Positions 47,192 through 56,852 of a stretch of DNA of 64,000 nt are shown here, piece after piece. A program made the translations under genes and the position numbers. This DNA comes from Fulvimonas soli (lineage in GTDB: Bacteria > Pseudomonadota > Gammaproteobacteria > Xanthomonadales > Rhodanobacteraceae). The notes beneath the pieces are model-generated. The model was not told where the DNA came from. It was given only the letters and a program-made list of their open reading frames with translations, and made no database searches. The stretch covers positions 102,286-166,285 of the forward strand of contig NZ_QGHC01000006.1 in the NCBI RefSeq assembly GCF_003148905.1, read 5' to 3'. Numbering within the stretch: position 1 is the stretch's first letter; each line of letters opens with the position of its first letter.

Positions 47192-47288
47192 CTCGCGGGA
47201 GAGGGGCGGGGGGCGAGGGTGCGGATTCGCCGCGACGCCTTGCTCCGCCCGCACCCTCACCCCAATCCCTCTCCCGCAGGGAGAGGAG
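47192..47288. repeat. Large palindromic element, CCTCTCCCCG family, copy 4, before argE
   Basis: Left CTTCTTCTCGCGGGAGAGGG then GGGGCGAGGGTGCGG; right CCGCACCCTCACCCC, then CCCTCTCCCGCAGGGAGAGG. It occupies the argG-argE gap and is the closest relative of the copy inside argE. Confidence 0.8.
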
Positions 47289-47310
47289 CTAAGCGGCGTG
47301 GGGTGCCGGC

Positions 47311-48588
47311 ATGAACGCGCTGCTCGACGCCACGCTGCAGCATCTCAGGGCGCTGGTCGGCTACGACACGCGCAATCCGCCGCGCGCGATCGGCACCGGC
47401 GGCATCTTCGACTACCTGCGCGCCCACCTGCCGGGCTTCGAGGTGACGGTGACCGACTACGGCGCCGGCGCGGTGACCCTGCACGCGGTGCGCGGCAGGC
47501 CGGAGGTGCTGTTCAACGTGCACCTGGACACGGTGCCCGATTCGCCGCACTGGACGGCCGACCCGCACGTGCTGCGCGTGACGGCGGACCGCGCGATCGG
47601 CCTCGGCGCCTGCGACATCAAGGGCGCCGCGGCGGCGCTGCTCGCGGTGGCGAACGCCAGCGACGGCGACATGGCGCTGCTGCTCTCCACCGACGAGGAA
47701 GCCAACGACCCGCGCTGCATCGCCGGCTTCCTGCGCGCCTTTCCCCCGCGCCCTGAAGGCTTGCTCCCGCTCCCTCCGGGAGAGGGCCGGGGCGAGGGTA
47801 CGGGCGGGGCGGGGACTCCCGCTCTGGCCGAACCCTCACCCCCAGCCCCTCTCCCGCAGGGAGAGGGGAGCCATCGGCAGGGAGAGGGGCGTTATCGGGC
47901 GGTGATCGTGGCCGAGCCCACCAGGGGCGAGGCGGTGCTGGCGCACCGCGGCATCCACTCGGTGCAGATGCGCTTCGCCGGCCAGGCCGGCCACGCCTCG
48001 GGCGAGCAGAGGCCCAGCGACAGCGCGGTGCACCAGCTGGTGCGCTGGGGCGCGGCCGCGCTGGACTACGTGCAGGCGCAGGCGCACGAGCGCTTCGGCG
48101 GGCTCACCGGGCTGCGCTTCAACATCGGCCGCGTCGAGGGCGGCATCAAGGCCAACATGATCGCGCCCACGGCGGACGTGCGCTTCGGCTTCCGCCCGCT
48201 GCCGACGATGGACCCCGACCGCCTGCTGGAAACCTTCCGCACCCTGGTCGAGCCGCATCCGGTGGCGTTCGAGGAGCTGTTCCGCGGCCCCTCGCTGCCG
48301 GCCGGCGACACCGCCGCCGCCGAGGCGCGCCGGCTGGCCGCGCGCGACCTCGCCGACGAGCTGGGCATCCCGGTCGGCAACGCGGTGGACTTCTGGACCG
48401 AGGCGGCGCTGTTCTCCGCCGCCGGCTACACCGCCTTCGTCTACGGCCCCGGCGACATCGCGCAGGCGCACACCGCCGACGAGTGGGTTGCGCTGGACCA
48501 GCTCGAGCATTACGCCGAGACCATCCATCGCATCGTCGAGCGGTGCGGCCACGGAAGGTCGCTTTCCGGTTCTTGCGTTCGAGGGTGA
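47311..48588 (+). CDS. argE: Acetylornithine deacetylase with in-frame repeat insertion
   Basis: A 425-residue M20 metallopeptidase-family deacetylase that acts on N-acetylcitrulline/acetylornithine in this pathway. Metal and catalytic residues: His71 and Asp73 in NVHLDTVPD, Asp102 in GACDIKG, Glu129-Glu130 in STDEEANDP and Glu202 in VAEPT; the dimerisation lid starts near 213 (GIHSVQMRFAGQAGHASG). Residues about 148-194 are absent from ordinary homologues and are encoded by a palindromic element, giving a Gly/Pro/Glu-rich loop between two core strands. The last 14 residues (CGHGRSLSGSCVRG) come from another repeat. All catalytic residues remain, so it may well be active. Confidence 0.9.
   Translation: MNALLDATLQHLRALVGYDTRNPPRAIGTGGIFDYLRAHLPGFEVTVTDYGAGAVTLHAVRGRPEVLFNVHLDTVPDSPHWTADPHVLRVTADRAIGLGACDIKGAAAALLAVANASDGDMALLLSTDEEANDPRCIAGFLRAFPPRPEGLLPLPPGEGRGEGTGGAGTPALAEPSPPAPLPQGEGSHRQGEGRYRAVIVAEPTRGEAVLAHRGIHSVQMRFAGQAGHASGEQRPSDSAVHQLVRWGAAALDYVQAQAHERFGGLTGLRFNIGRVEGGIKANMIAPTADVRFGFRPLPTMDPDRLLETFRTLVEPHPVAFEELFRGPSLPAGDTAAAEARRLAARDLADELGIPVGNAVDFWTEAALFSAAGYTAFVYGPGDIAQAHTADEWVALDQLEHYAETIHRIVERCGHGRSLSGSCVRG
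47754..47892 (+). repeat. Palindromic element inside argE (CCTCTCCCCG family, copy 5)
   Basis: CTCCCGCTCCCTCCGGGAGA, GGGGCGAGGGTACGGG, CCCTCACCCCCAGCCCC and CTCTCCCGCAGGGAGAGG occur in the same order as in the intergenic copy 550 bases upstream. The insertion of about 141 bases is a multiple of three and keeps the argE frame open. Confidence 0.85.
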
Positions 48589-48656
48589 GTGCAAACTTGA
48601 AAAGTGCGGCCATGGATGGCCGCTTTTTGATTCTCGCGTTCAAGGACGAACGCAAA
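48543..48656 (+). repeat. Two-hairpin element, GCGGCCATGGATGGCCGC family, copy 3 plus degenerate copy in the argE 3' end
   Basis: The intact copy (48605-48656) reads GCGGCCATGGATGGCCGC, TTTTTGATTCTCG, then CGTTCAAGGACGAACG with CAAA. A diverged copy precedes it from 48543 (GCGGCCACGGAAGGTCGC, then TTGCGTTCGAGGGTGAGTGC) and forms the coding 3' end of argE. The argB start follows 21 bases later. Confidence 0.75.
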
Positions 48657-48677
48657 GGATAAGCCGTACAGGAAAAC

Positions 48678-50003
48678 ATGACCGTGGAAAAGCACAAGAA
48701 CACGCGCCAGACCATCGTGCGGCTGCTCTCGGCGATGGGCAGCGCCAAGGAGATCCAGCAGTACCTCAAGCGCTTCTCGCAGCTCGACGCCAAGCGCTTC
48801 GCCGTGGTGAAGGTCGGCGGCGCGGTGCTGCGCGACGAGCTCGGCGACCTCACCTCCTCGCTGACCTTCCTGCAGCAGGTGGGGCTGACCCCGATCGTGC
48901 TGCACGGCGCCGGCCCGCAGCTCGACGAGGAGCTGGCCGCCGCCGGCATCGGGAAGAAGACCGTCGACGGCCTGCGCGTGACCTCGCCGAAGGCGCTGGG
49001 CATCGTGCGGCGCGTGTTCCAGCAGCAGAACCTCAAGCTGGTGGAGGCGCTGCAGTCGATGGACACCCGCGCCACCTCGGTGCCCACCGGCGTGTTCATG
49101 GCCAGCTACCTGGACCGCGACACCTACGGCATGGTCGGCAAGGTCGAGCGCATCAACCTGGAGCCGATCGAGGCCTGCCTGCGCGCGGGCTCGATCCCGG
49201 TGATCGCCAGCCTGGGCGAGACCGACGAGGGGCAGATCCTCAACATCAACGCCGACTTCGCCGCCAACGAGCTGGTGCGCGTGCTGCAGCCGTACAAGAT
49301 CATCTTCCTCACCGGCACCGGCGGCCTGCTGGACGGGGAAGGGCGGGTGATCGACTCGATCAACCTGTCCACCGAGTACGAGCAGCTGATGGCGCAGCCG
49401 TGGATCAGCGGCGGCATGCGGCTGAAGATCGAGCAGATCGCCGACCTGCTGGACAAGCTGCCGCTGACCTCCTCGGTGTCGATCACGCGGCCGTCGGAGC
49501 TGGCCAAGGAGCTGTTCACCCACAAGGGCTCGGGCACGCTGGTGCGCCGCGGCGAGAAGGTGCTGCGCTTCACCTCGTGGGACGGCATCGACCGCGACCG
49601 CCTGCGCGCGCTGATCGAGTCCAGCTTCGGCCGCACGCTGGTGCCGGACTACTTCGAGCGCACCGCGCCGTACCGCGTCTACGTGAGCGAGAACTACCGC
49701 ACCGCGATGATCCTCACCCTGGAGGACGGCCTGCCGTACCTGGACAAGTTCGCCGTGCTCGACGACGCGCAGGGCGAGGGCCTGGGCCGCGCGGTGTGGC
49801 AGGTGATGCGCGAGGAGAACCCGCGGCTGTTCTGGCGCTCGCGCCACAACAACCAGGTCAACATCTTCTACTACGCCGAGTCCGACGGCTGCTTCAAGCA
49901 GGAGAAGTGGAAGGTGTTCTGGTACGGCCTGGACGGCAGCTTCGACACCATCGCCCGCTGCGTGGCGCACTGCGCGCGGCGCCAGCCGACCCTGGTGGAC
50001 TGA
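48678..50003 (+). CDS. argB: Bifunctional N-acetylglutamate kinase/synthase
   Basis: A 441-residue fusion. The N-terminal amino-acid-kinase domain (about 1-290) has VVKVGGAVL at 42-50 and [13 protein letters not shown] near 75; the C-terminal domain (about 295-441) is a vertebrate-type NAT acetyltransferase with [21 protein letters not shown] and [13 protein letters not shown] (acetyl-CoA loop). Such NAGS-K proteins of Xanthomonas and Maricaulis acetylate glutamate and phosphorylate the product, so this gene covers the first two steps of arginine synthesis. Confidence 0.92.
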   Translation: MTVEKHKNTRQTIVRLLSAMGSAKEIQQYLKRFSQLDAKRFAVVKVGGAVLRDELGDLTSSLTFLQQVGLTPIVLHGAGPQLDEELAAAGIGKKTVDGLRVTSPKALGIVRRVFQQQNLKLVEALQSMDTRATSVPTGVFMASYLDRDTYGMVGKVERINLEPIEACLRAGSIPVIASLGETDEGQILNINADFAANELVRVLQPYKIIFLTGTGGLLDGEGRVIDSINLSTEYEQLMAQPWISGGMRLKIEQIADLLDKLPLTSSVSITRPSELAKELFTHKGSGTLVRRGEKVLRFTSWDGIDRDRLRALIESSFGRTLVPDYFERTAPYRVYVSENYRTAMILTLEDGLPYLDKFAVLDDAQGEGLGRAVWQVMREENPRLFWRSRHNNQVNIFYYAESDGCFKQEKWKVFWYGLDGSFDTIARCVAHCARRQPTLVD

Positions 50004-50005
50004 GC

Positions 50006-50608
50006 ATGGGCGCGTTCCTCGAACCCGTGACGCTGGAGGGCCGCCACGTGCGGCTGGAGCCGCTGGCGACGGCGCATGCCGACGCGCTGCGGCGCGCCGC
50101 CGCCGACGGCGAGCTGTGGAAGCTGTGGTACACCAGCGTGCCCGCGCCGGAGCGGGTCGATGCCTACGTGGACGCGGCGCTGGCGATGCAGGCCGAGGGC
50201 GGCGCGCTGCCGTTCGCGGTACGCGCGCTGGCGTCCGGCGAAATCGTCGGCTGCACCCGCTACTGCCACGCCGACGCGGCCAACCGGCGCGTGGAGATCG
50301 GCTACACCTGGTACGCCGCCAGCGCGCAGCGCAGCGCGGTCAACACCGAGTGCAAGGCGCTGCTGCTGCGGCACGCCTTCGAGACGCTGGGCTGCATCGC
50401 GGTGGAGTTCCGCACGCACTGGCTCAACCGCCGCAGCCGCGCCGCCATCGAGCGGCTGGGCGCCAGGCAGGACGGCGTGCTGCGCAACCACCAGCGCCTG
50501 CCCGACGGCAGCTACCGCGACACCGTGGTGTATTCCATCATCGAATCCGAATGGCCGGCCGTGAAGCGGCACCTGGCCTTCAGGCTGGAGCAGGGCGACC
50601 AGGCATGA
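50006..50608 (+). CDS. GNAT-family N-acetyltransferase (RimJ/RimL-like)
   Basis: A 200-residue acetyltransferase of the type that modifies protein N-termini or small amines. [12 protein letters not shown] at the N-terminus, [22 protein letters not shown] with the CoA loop and [21 protein letters not shown] are RimJ/RimL-group signatures. It starts two bases after argB and overlaps argC by ATGA, so it is locked into the arginine operon; a role in arginine synthesis is not evident. Confidence 0.85.
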   Translation: MGAFLEPVTLEGRHVRLEPLATAHADALRRAAADGELWKLWYTSVPAPERVDAYVDAALAMQAEGGALPFAVRALASGEIVGCTRYCHADAANRRVEIGYTWYAASAQRSAVNTECKALLLRHAFETLGCIAVEFRTHWLNRRSRAAIERLGARQDGVLRNHQRLPDGSYRDTVVYSIIESEWPAVKRHLAFRLEQGDQA

Positions 50609-51585
50609 GCGACAAGAAGAGCATCGGCATCGTGGGCGCGCGCGGCCACACCGGCGCGGAGCTGATCCGGCTGATCGCGGCGCATCCGGCGCTGGAGCTG
50701 GCCTTCGTCTCCTCGCGCGAGCTGGCCGGCCAGCGCGTGAGCGAGCACAGCGACGCCTACGCGGGCGAGCTGCGCTACGAGAACCTCGACCCCGCCGCGG
50801 TGGCGGCCAGGCGCGCCGACGTGGTGATCCTGGCGCTGCCCAACGGCAAGGCGGCGCCCTACGTGGAGGCGATCGACGCCGCGGCGCCGGAGACGCTGCT
50901 GCTGGACCTGTCCGCCGACTACCGCTTCGACGAGCGCTGGTACTACGGCCTGCCCGAGCTCACCCGCGGCAAGTGGCGCGGCGAGCGGCGCATCAGCAAC
51001 CCCGGCTGCTACGCCACCGCGATCCAGCTCTCCGTCGCGCCGCTGAAGGACCTGCTGGCGGCGCCGCCGGTGTGCTTCGGCGTGTCCGGCTATTCCGGCG
51101 CGGGCACCACGCCCTCGGACAGGAACGACCCGGAGAAGCTGCGCGACAACCTGATGCCGTACTCGCTCACCGGCCACGCGCACGAGAAGGAGGCGAGCCG
51201 GCATCTGGGCGTCCCGGTGGAGTTCATGCCGCACGTGGCGCCGCACTTCCGCGGCCTCACCGTCACCACCAACCTGTACCTGTCGCGGCCGCTGAAGCGC
51301 GAGGACGTGCTGGCGCGCTTCCATCACGCCTACGACGCCGAGCCGCTGGTGAAGGTGCTCGACGAGGCGCCGTGGGTGAGCCGCATCGCGCACCGGCACC
51401 ATGCCGAGGTCGGCGGCTTCGCGCTGTCGGCCGACGGCAGGCGCGTGGTGGTGGTCGCCACGCTGGACAACCTGCTCAAGGGCGCCGCCACCCAGGCGAT
51501 GCAGAACATCAACCGTGCCATTGGCGTGGACGAATGCACCGCGATACCGGTAAGGCGGGGGCGAGGGGAGCGGAGCGAGGAGTGA
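50605..51585 (+). CDS. argC: N-acetyl-gamma-glutamyl-phosphate reductase
   Basis: A 326-residue NADPH-dependent reductase of arginine synthesis. Dinucleotide fold [15 protein letters not shown] at 9-23; catalytic Cys135 in [10 protein letters not shown]; His in HVAPHFRGL near 214. The final residues [10 protein letters not shown] are encoded by a GAGGAGTGAGAG-type repeat and lie beyond the conserved end, so they are likely a repeat-derived tail. Confidence 0.95.
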   Translation: MSDKKSIGIVGARGHTGAELIRLIAAHPALELAFVSSRELAGQRVSEHSDAYAGELRYENLDPAAVAARRADVVILALPNGKAAPYVEAIDAAAPETLLLDLSADYRFDERWYYGLPELTRGKWRGERRISNPGCYATAIQLSVAPLKDLLAAPPVCFGVSGYSGAGTTPSDRNDPEKLRDNLMPYSLTGHAHEKEASRHLGVPVEFMPHVAPHFRGLTVTTNLYLSRPLKREDVLARFHHAYDAEPLVKVLDEAPWVSRIAHRHHAEVGGFALSADGRRVVVVATLDNLLKGAATQAMQNINRAIGVDECTAIPVRRGRGERSEE

Positions 51586-51667
51586 GAGAAAGAACGCACT
51601 CCCCAAGCCTCGTAACCTTGCCGGTCTTGCCCTTCTCCCACTTCTCACTCCTGGTTTACTCACTCCT
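51575..51667. repeat. GGAGTGAG/CTCACTCC inverted repeat between argC and argH
   Basis: AGCGAGGAGTGAGAGAA at the argC end is complementary to TTCTCACTCC (51642-51651), and CTCACTCC recurs immediately before the argH ATG (51660 onward). The repeat overlaps the argC stop and leaves argH without a purine-rich ribosome site. Confidence 0.55.
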
Positions 51668-52963
51668 ATGTCCCAGCCCCTCTGGCAAAAGTCCGGCATC
51701 CGCATCGACGCGAAGATCATGCGCTTCCTCGCCGGCGACGACGTGCTGCTCGACCGCGAGTTCTTCCTCCACGACATCGCCGCCAGCAAGGCGCACGTGG
51801 AAGGACTGGCCAACATCGGCGTGGTGGGCGCGGACGAGGCGGCCGCGCTCAAGCGCGAGCTGGACGCGCTGGCGGAGGATTTCGGGAGCGGCGCCTTCGT
51901 GCTCGACGAGCGCTACGAGGACGGCCACTCGGCGATCGAGGCGCGCCTCACCGAGCGGCTGGGCGACGCCGGCCGCCGCGTGCACACCGGGCGCAGCCGC
52001 AACGACCAGATCCTGGTCGCCACGCGGCTGTGGCTGAAGGAGAAGCTCGGCCAGCTCGAGGCGCACTGCCGCGCCATCGCCGAGGTCTGCCTGGACCGCG
52101 CCGCGCAGCCGGCCCTTCCGCTGCCCGGCTACACCCACCTGCAGCGCGCGGTGGTGTCCTCCACCGCGATGTGGTTCGCCGGCTTCGCCGAGGGCTTCAT
52201 CGACGACGCGCTGCGCGCGCGGCAGACGCGCGAGTGGATCGACGCCAACCCGCTCGGCACCGCCGCCGGCTACGGCGTGAACCTGAAGCTCGACCGCGAG
52301 CACACCACCGCCAGCCTGGGCTTCGCGCGCATGCAGGTCTCGCCGGTCTACGCGCAGCTCTCGCGCGGCAAGTTCGAGATGGCGGCGCTGGAGGCGATCG
52401 CCTCCGCGCTGCTGGACCTGCGCCGGCTGGCCTGGGACCTGTCGCTGTTCACCACCGCCGAGTTCGACTTCGTGACGCTGCCGGCCGAGTACACCACCGG
52501 CAGCTCGATCATGCCGAACAAGCGCAACCCGGACGTGGTGGAGCTGCTGCGCGCCAGCTACGCCAGCGTGGCGGCGGCGCGCACCGAGATCGAGCAGCTG
52601 CTCTCGCTGCCCTCCGGCTACCAGCGCGACCTGCAGTACTCCAAGGGCTCGATCTTCCACGGCGTGCGCCACGGCCTGATGGCGCTGGAGCTGGCGCCGG
52701 ACCTGCTGGCGCGGCTCGCGTGGAACGAGGGCACGATGCGCGCGGCGATCGAGCCGGCGATGTACGCCACCGACGTGGCGATCGAGCAGGCCGCCGCCGG
52801 CGTGCCGTTCCGCGACGCCTACCGCGCCGCCGCCGACGCGGCGGCCTTGGCCGGCGCGGGGCGCACGCCCGAGGGCAGCCTGGCGGCGCGCGTCTCGCCC
52901 GGCGCCGGCCACGACCTGCGCCTGGACGAATTGCGCGCTAGACTCGGGCGTCTGGACGTCTAG
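51668..52963 (+). CDS. argH: Argininosuccinate lyase
   Basis: A 431-residue fumarase/aspartase-superfamily lyase releasing arginine and fumarate. Begins [30 protein letters not shown] near 108 and TYLHLQRAV-like [12 protein letters not shown] near 153; signature loop [13 protein letters not shown] at about 277. No Shine-Dalgarno sequence precedes the ATG; the upstream bases are CTCACTCCT. Confidence 0.95.
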   Translation: MSQPLWQKSGIRIDAKIMRFLAGDDVLLDREFFLHDIAASKAHVEGLANIGVVGADEAAALKRELDALAEDFGSGAFVLDERYEDGHSAIEARLTERLGDAGRRVHTGRSRNDQILVATRLWLKEKLGQLEAHCRAIAEVCLDRAAQPALPLPGYTHLQRAVVSSTAMWFAGFAEGFIDDALRARQTREWIDANPLGTAAGYGVNLKLDREHTTASLGFARMQVSPVYAQLSRGKFEMAALEAIASALLDLRRLAWDLSLFTTAEFDFVTLPAEYTTGSSIMPNKRNPDVVELLRASYASVAAARTEIEQLLSLPSGYQRDLQYSKGSIFHGVRHGLMALELAPDLLARLAWNEGTMRAAIEPAMYATDVAIEQAAAGVPFRDAYRAAADAAALAGAGRTPEGSLAARVSPGAGHDLRLDELRARLGRLDV

Positions 52964-52966
52964 ACG

Positions 52967-53335
52967 GTGGATTCCATGGGCGCGGTCGGGGCGGGAAACG
53001 CCGAACATTATCGCTGGGGGCAGGGCTGCGACGGCTGGCACCTGCTGGCCGGTGACGACCTCAGCGTGATCGAGGAGCGCATGCCGCCCGGCACGGCGGA
53101 GCAGCGCCACCGCCACGCGCGCGCACGGCAGTTCTTCTACGTGCTGGAGGGCGAGGCCGTGCTGGAACTGGAGGGCACGCCGCACCGCCTGCGTCGCGGC
53201 GAGGGCCTGCACGTGCCGCCCGGCGCGGCGCACCAGATGCGCAACGACAGCGGCGCCGACGCGCGCTTCCTGGTGGTGTCGGCGCCGAAGAGCCACGGCG
53301 ACCGCGTCGCCGCTCCGGCGGGTGCCGGGGCATGA
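52967..53335 (+). CDS. Single-domain cupin protein
   Basis: A 122-residue cupin. Metal-binding motif 1 reads [19 protein letters not shown] (about 45-63) with His and Glu in place, and motif 2 is [10 protein letters not shown] near 84. Start is GTG three bases after argH, with an alternative ATG nine bases later. Its stop overlaps proB by ATGA. Function unknown; its position links arginine and proline genes. Confidence 0.82.
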   Translation: MDSMGAVGAGNAEHYRWGQGCDGWHLLAGDDLSVIEERMPPGTAEQRHRHARARQFFYVLEGEAVLELEGTPHRLRRGEGLHVPPGAAHQMRNDSGADARFLVVSAPKSHGDRVAAPAGAGA

Positions 53336-54510
53336 ACGCGGCGCCGCCCGGACGCACGCCACCCGAGCAGCCGCTGCCGCCCTGGCGCCGCGCCGTGCTC
53401 AAGGTCGGCAGCAACCTGCTGGCCGCCGACGGCGGCGGCCTCACGCCGCGCTACGCCGGGGCGCTGGCCGCCTTCGTCGCGGCCGGCCACGCCGAGGGCC
53501 GGCAGGTGGTGCTGGTCTCCTCCGGCGCGGTGGCGGCCGGCCGCGCGCTGCTGCGCGAGCGCCAGCCGGCGGCCGGCGACCTGGCCGCGCGGCAGGCGCT
53601 GGCCGCGCTGGGCCAGGCGCCGATGATCGCGCTGTGGCAGTCCCTGTCCGCGCGGCCGGTGGCGCAGGTGCTGCTCAGCCACGACGACCTGCGCAACCGC
53701 CGCCGCTACCTCAACGCGCGCAACACCCTGCGCGGGCTGCTGGCGCTGGACGCACTGCCGGTGGTCAACGAGAACGACACGGTGGCGGTGGACGAGCTCA
53801 AGCTCGGCGACAACGACAACCTCGCCGCCATCGTCGCCGCGCTGGTGGACGCCGACCTGCTGCTGATCGCCTCCGACGTGGACGCGCTGTACGGCGCCGA
53901 CCCGCGCCGCGATCCGGCGGCGCGCCCCGTCGCCCTGGTCGAGGCGCTGACGCCGGAAGTGCTGGCGATGGCCGGCGGCAGCGGCAGCGCGGCGGGCACC
54001 GGCGGCATGCGCACCAAGCTGGAGGCGGCGGCGAAGGCGAGCGCCGCGGGCATCCCCACCGCGCTGTTCGGCGGCCGCGACGCGGACACGCTCGCGGCGC
54101 TGGCGCGCGGGCAGCTGCGCGGCACGCTGGTGCGCGCGCCGGGCAACCGCATGCAGGCGCGCAAGTACTGGCTGCGCCACGCGCCGGCGGCGGGCCGCAT
54201 CGAGGTCGACGCCGGCGCCGCGCGCGCGCTGGCCGGCGGCCGCGCCTCGCTGCTGCCCGGCGGCATCGTCGCGGCGCACCGCGAGTTCCACCGCGGCGAC
54301 CTGGTCGAGATCGTGGACGGCGCGGCGCGGGCGGTGGCGCGCGGGCTGTGCCAGTACGGCGCGGCCGAGGTGCGCCGGCTGGCCGGCCGCCACAGCCGCG
54401 AGATCGCGGCGATCCTCGGCTACAGCCATGGCGCCGAGGTGGTGCACCGCGACGACCTGGCCACCGTGCGCGACGCCGCCGAGACCGTCGCGGAGGAGAC
54501 GCCCGCATGA
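53332..54510 (+). CDS. proB: Glutamate 5-kinase
   Basis: A 392-residue kinase starting proline synthesis. Amino-acid-kinase domain (about 18-270) with [31 protein letters not shown] and [13 protein letters not shown]-terminal PUA domain (about 295-380). Length is slightly over E. coli ProB (367) because of a Pro-rich N-terminus. Overlaps cupin and proA genes by ATGA on both sides. Confidence 0.95.
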   Translation: MNAAPPGRTPPEQPLPPWRRAVLKVGSNLLAADGGGLTPRYAGALAAFVAAGHAEGRQVVLVSSGAVAAGRALLRERQPAAGDLAARQALAALGQAPMIALWQSLSARPVAQVLLSHDDLRNRRRYLNARNTLRGLLALDALPVVNENDTVAVDELKLGDNDNLAAIVAALVDADLLLIASDVDALYGADPRRDPAARPVALVEALTPEVLAMAGGSGSAAGTGGMRTKLEAAAKASAAGIPTALFGGRDADTLAALARGQLRGTLVRAPGNRMQARKYWLRHAPAAGRIEVDAGAARALAGGRASLLPGGIVAAHREFHRGDLVEIVDGAARAVARGLCQYGAAEVRRLAGRHSREIAAILGYSHGAEVVHRDDLATVRDAAETVAEETPA

Positions 54511-55769
54511 GCGAACTGCGAACCCGGGCGCTGGCCTGCCGCGACGCCGCGCCGGCCGTCGCCGCGCTCGACGCCGGCGCGCGCGCGGCGCTGCTGCGCG
54601 ACATGGCCGCGGCGATCGAGGCGCGGGGCGAGGCGATCCTCGCCGCCAACGCGCGCGACATGGAAGCGGCCGCCGCCAAGGGCGTGCAGGGCGCGCTGCT
54701 CGACCGCCTGCGGCTGGACGCGGCGCGCGTGGCCGCCATCGCCGCCGCGGTGCGCGAGGTGGCGGCGCTGCCCGACCCGGTCGGCCAGGTGACCCGGCGC
54801 GAGACGCGCCCGAACGGCCTGCGGGTGGAGCGCGTGCGCATCCCGCTAGGCGTGGTGGCGATGATCTACGAGGCGCGTCCCAACGTCACCGCCGACGCCG
54901 CCGCGCTGTGCCTGAAGGCCGGCAACGCGGTGATCCTGCGCGGCGGCTCGGAGGCGCTGCACTCCAACACCGCCCTCGCCGAGGCGCTGCACGGCGCCCT
55001 GCGCGCGCACGGCCTGCCGGAGGCGGCGGTGGCGCTGATGCGCGACCTGAGCCGCGAGGCGATGGTCGAGCTGCTGCAGCTGACCGACGTGGTGGACCTG
55101 GCCATCCCGCGCGGCGGCGAGGGACTGATCCGCTTCGTCGCCGAGCACGCGCGCGTGCCGGTGATCAAGCACTACAAGGGCGTGTGCCACCTCTACGTGG
55201 ACCGCGACGCCGACCTCCAGCTGGCGCTGGACCTGCTGCTCGACGGCAAGACCTCGCGCCCCGGCGTGTGCAACGCGCTGGAGACGCTGCTGGTGCACCG
55301 CGATGCCGCCGGCGCCTTCCTGCCGATGGCGGGCGAGGCGCTGCGCGCGCGCGGCGTGGAGCTGCGCGGCGACGAACGCACCCGTGCGCTGCTGCCCGCG
55401 GCCGGGCCCGCCACCGAGGACGACTACGCCGCCGAGTTCCTCGACCTGATCCTCGCCGTGCGCGTGGTGGACGACCTCGACGAGGCCATCGCGCACATCC
55501 GCCGCTACGGCTCGGACCACACCGAGGTGATCGCCACCCGCGACGCGGCCGCGGCCGAGCGCTTCGTCCACGCGCTGCGCTCGGCGGTGGTGATGGTCAA
55601 CGTCTCCTCGCGCTTCAGCGACGGCGGCGAGCTGGGCCTGGGCGCGGAGATCGGCATTTCCACCACGCGCCTGCACGCCTACGGCCCGATGGGCGCCGAG
55701 GCGCTCACGGTGGAGCGCTTCGTGGTGCGCGGGGAAGGGCAGGTGCGCCACCCGCTGCGCCGGGACTGA
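54507..55769 (+). CDS. proA: Glutamate-5-semialdehyde dehydrogenase (gamma-glutamyl phosphate reductase)
   Basis: A 420-residue NADPH enzyme reducing gamma-glutamyl phosphate. Catalytic Cys in [14 protein letters not shown] near 254; [17 protein letters not shown] near 118 and [18 protein letters not shown] near the C-terminus are family marks. Length equals E. coli ProA (417). Last gene of the arginine-proline block. Confidence 0.96.
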   Translation: MSELRTRALACRDAAPAVAALDAGARAALLRDMAAAIEARGEAILAANARDMEAAAAKGVQGALLDRLRLDAARVAAIAAAVREVAALPDPVGQVTRRETRPNGLRVERVRIPLGVVAMIYEARPNVTADAAALCLKAGNAVILRGGSEALHSNTALAEALHGALRAHGLPEAAVALMRDLSREAMVELLQLTDVVDLAIPRGGEGLIRFVAEHARVPVIKHYKGVCHLYVDRDADLQLALDLLLDGKTSRPGVCNALETLLVHRDAAGAFLPMAGEALRARGVELRGDERTRALLPAAGPATEDDYAAEFLDLILAVRVVDDLDEAIAHIRRYGSDHTEVIATRDAAAAERFVHALRSAVVMVNVSSRFSDGGELGLGAEIGISTTRLHAYGPMGAEALTVERFVVRGEGQVRHPLRRD

Positions 55770-55825
55770 GCGCTTTCGCGCGCCGGCCCGCATGATGCCG
55801 CTTCGGGACGGCGCAGGCTGGCGGG

Positions 55826-56641
55826 GTGGACGTGGAAGGGTTGCAGAAGATCGACGGGCAGGCGCTGTTCGTGATCGGCGCGGCGCGCAGCGGCACCACG
55901 GTGCTGCAGAACGCGCTCAACGACTCGCCGCACGTCTTCCTGTTCGGCGAGCCGGCGTTCCACGACGATCCCGGCAGCGCGGATTTCGCCGCCCGCTACA
56001 ACGCGATGCACCGCTCCTGGGGACACCAGGAGGACAAGAGCAGCTTCTGCCCGCCGCTGTTCGCCGAGGACGCCAGCCGGCCCGACTACCTGGAGCAGCT
56101 GGCGCGGCCGTACTGCTACGTCGGCAGCAAGATCGTGGTCAACCCGTCCAACGCCGCCGGAACCTGCCGGCGCGTCTTCGATTTCCACTGCCGGCATTTC
56201 TGTCGGGCGCACTACGTCTTCACGTTCCGCAACCCGGTGGACGTGCTCATGTCGACGCGCGGCCTGGCAGAGCTGCACGGCGATGCGCCGGCCAGCCACG
56301 AGTCCCTGCTGCGCAGCTTCCTGGCGGTGATGGCGCTGTACCTGCGCATGCTGCGCAACCTGCCGTCGTGGCGGCGGTATTCCACGAGGACGTGGGCGAG
56401 GCGACGTTCGCCATGCTGGGCCGGCGGCTGGGCCTGGACCTGTCGGCCGCGGCGCGCTACTACGACGGCGGGCGGGTCCGGCACTACGCGCTGGATGCGT
56501 TCCCGCCTGCCGTGCGCGATGCCGTCGCCGCCGTCGCGGACCTCTACCGGCGGTTCCGGCGCGAGGCCGGTGCCGGCTTCGAGCTGGTGCAGCTGGAGCA
56601 GAACCCGGGGCACCTCGAACAGCGGCATTTCACGCCGCTGG
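55826..56641 (+). pseudogene. Frameshifted and truncated sulfotransferase
   Basis: The 5' part reads as a sulfotransferase: FVIGAARSGTTVLQNAL is the PAPS 5'-phosphosulfate loop and FTFRNPVDVLMS the 3'-phosphate loop. Near 56362 the similarity jumps to another frame, continuing VVAAVFHEDVGEATFAMLGR through to GFELVQLEQNPGHLEQRHF, consistent with loss of one base. The homology stops at about 56640, where transposase sequence begins, so the C-terminus is missing. Start GTG at 55826 is uncertain. Confidence 0.75.
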
Positions 56642-56839
56642 GCGAAGCGCTTCATCCAGACGGCCTTGCGCGAATGGGCCTACGCGGCCAGCTACGCTAC
56701 CTCACAGCAGCGGCGCGAGGCGCTGCAGGACTGGCTGCACCACTACAACTGCCACCGTCCGCACAGCGCACTTGGTGGTCAGACACCCATGGCTCGACTG
56801 ACGCTTGATCAAAACAACCTATTGAAGCTCCACATCTAG
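56642..56839 (+). mobile_element. IS481-type transposase C-terminal remnant
   Basis: Encodes about 65 residues matching the C-terminal end of IS481-family integrases: KRFIQTALREWAYA, LHHYNCHRPHSALGG and ARLTLDQNNLLKLH, ending with a proper stop. The catalytic DDE core and the left end are missing. The fragment fuses to the broken sulfotransferase frame. No terminal repeats or target duplication were recognised. Confidence 0.85.
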
Positions 56840-56852
56840 GCCGCGCGCCCTC

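Noticed and set aside
47754..47892. Intein or intron in argE
   Set aside because: The insert is only about 47 codons, lacks intein splice residues and has no catalytic-RNA features; it matches an intergenic repeat instead.
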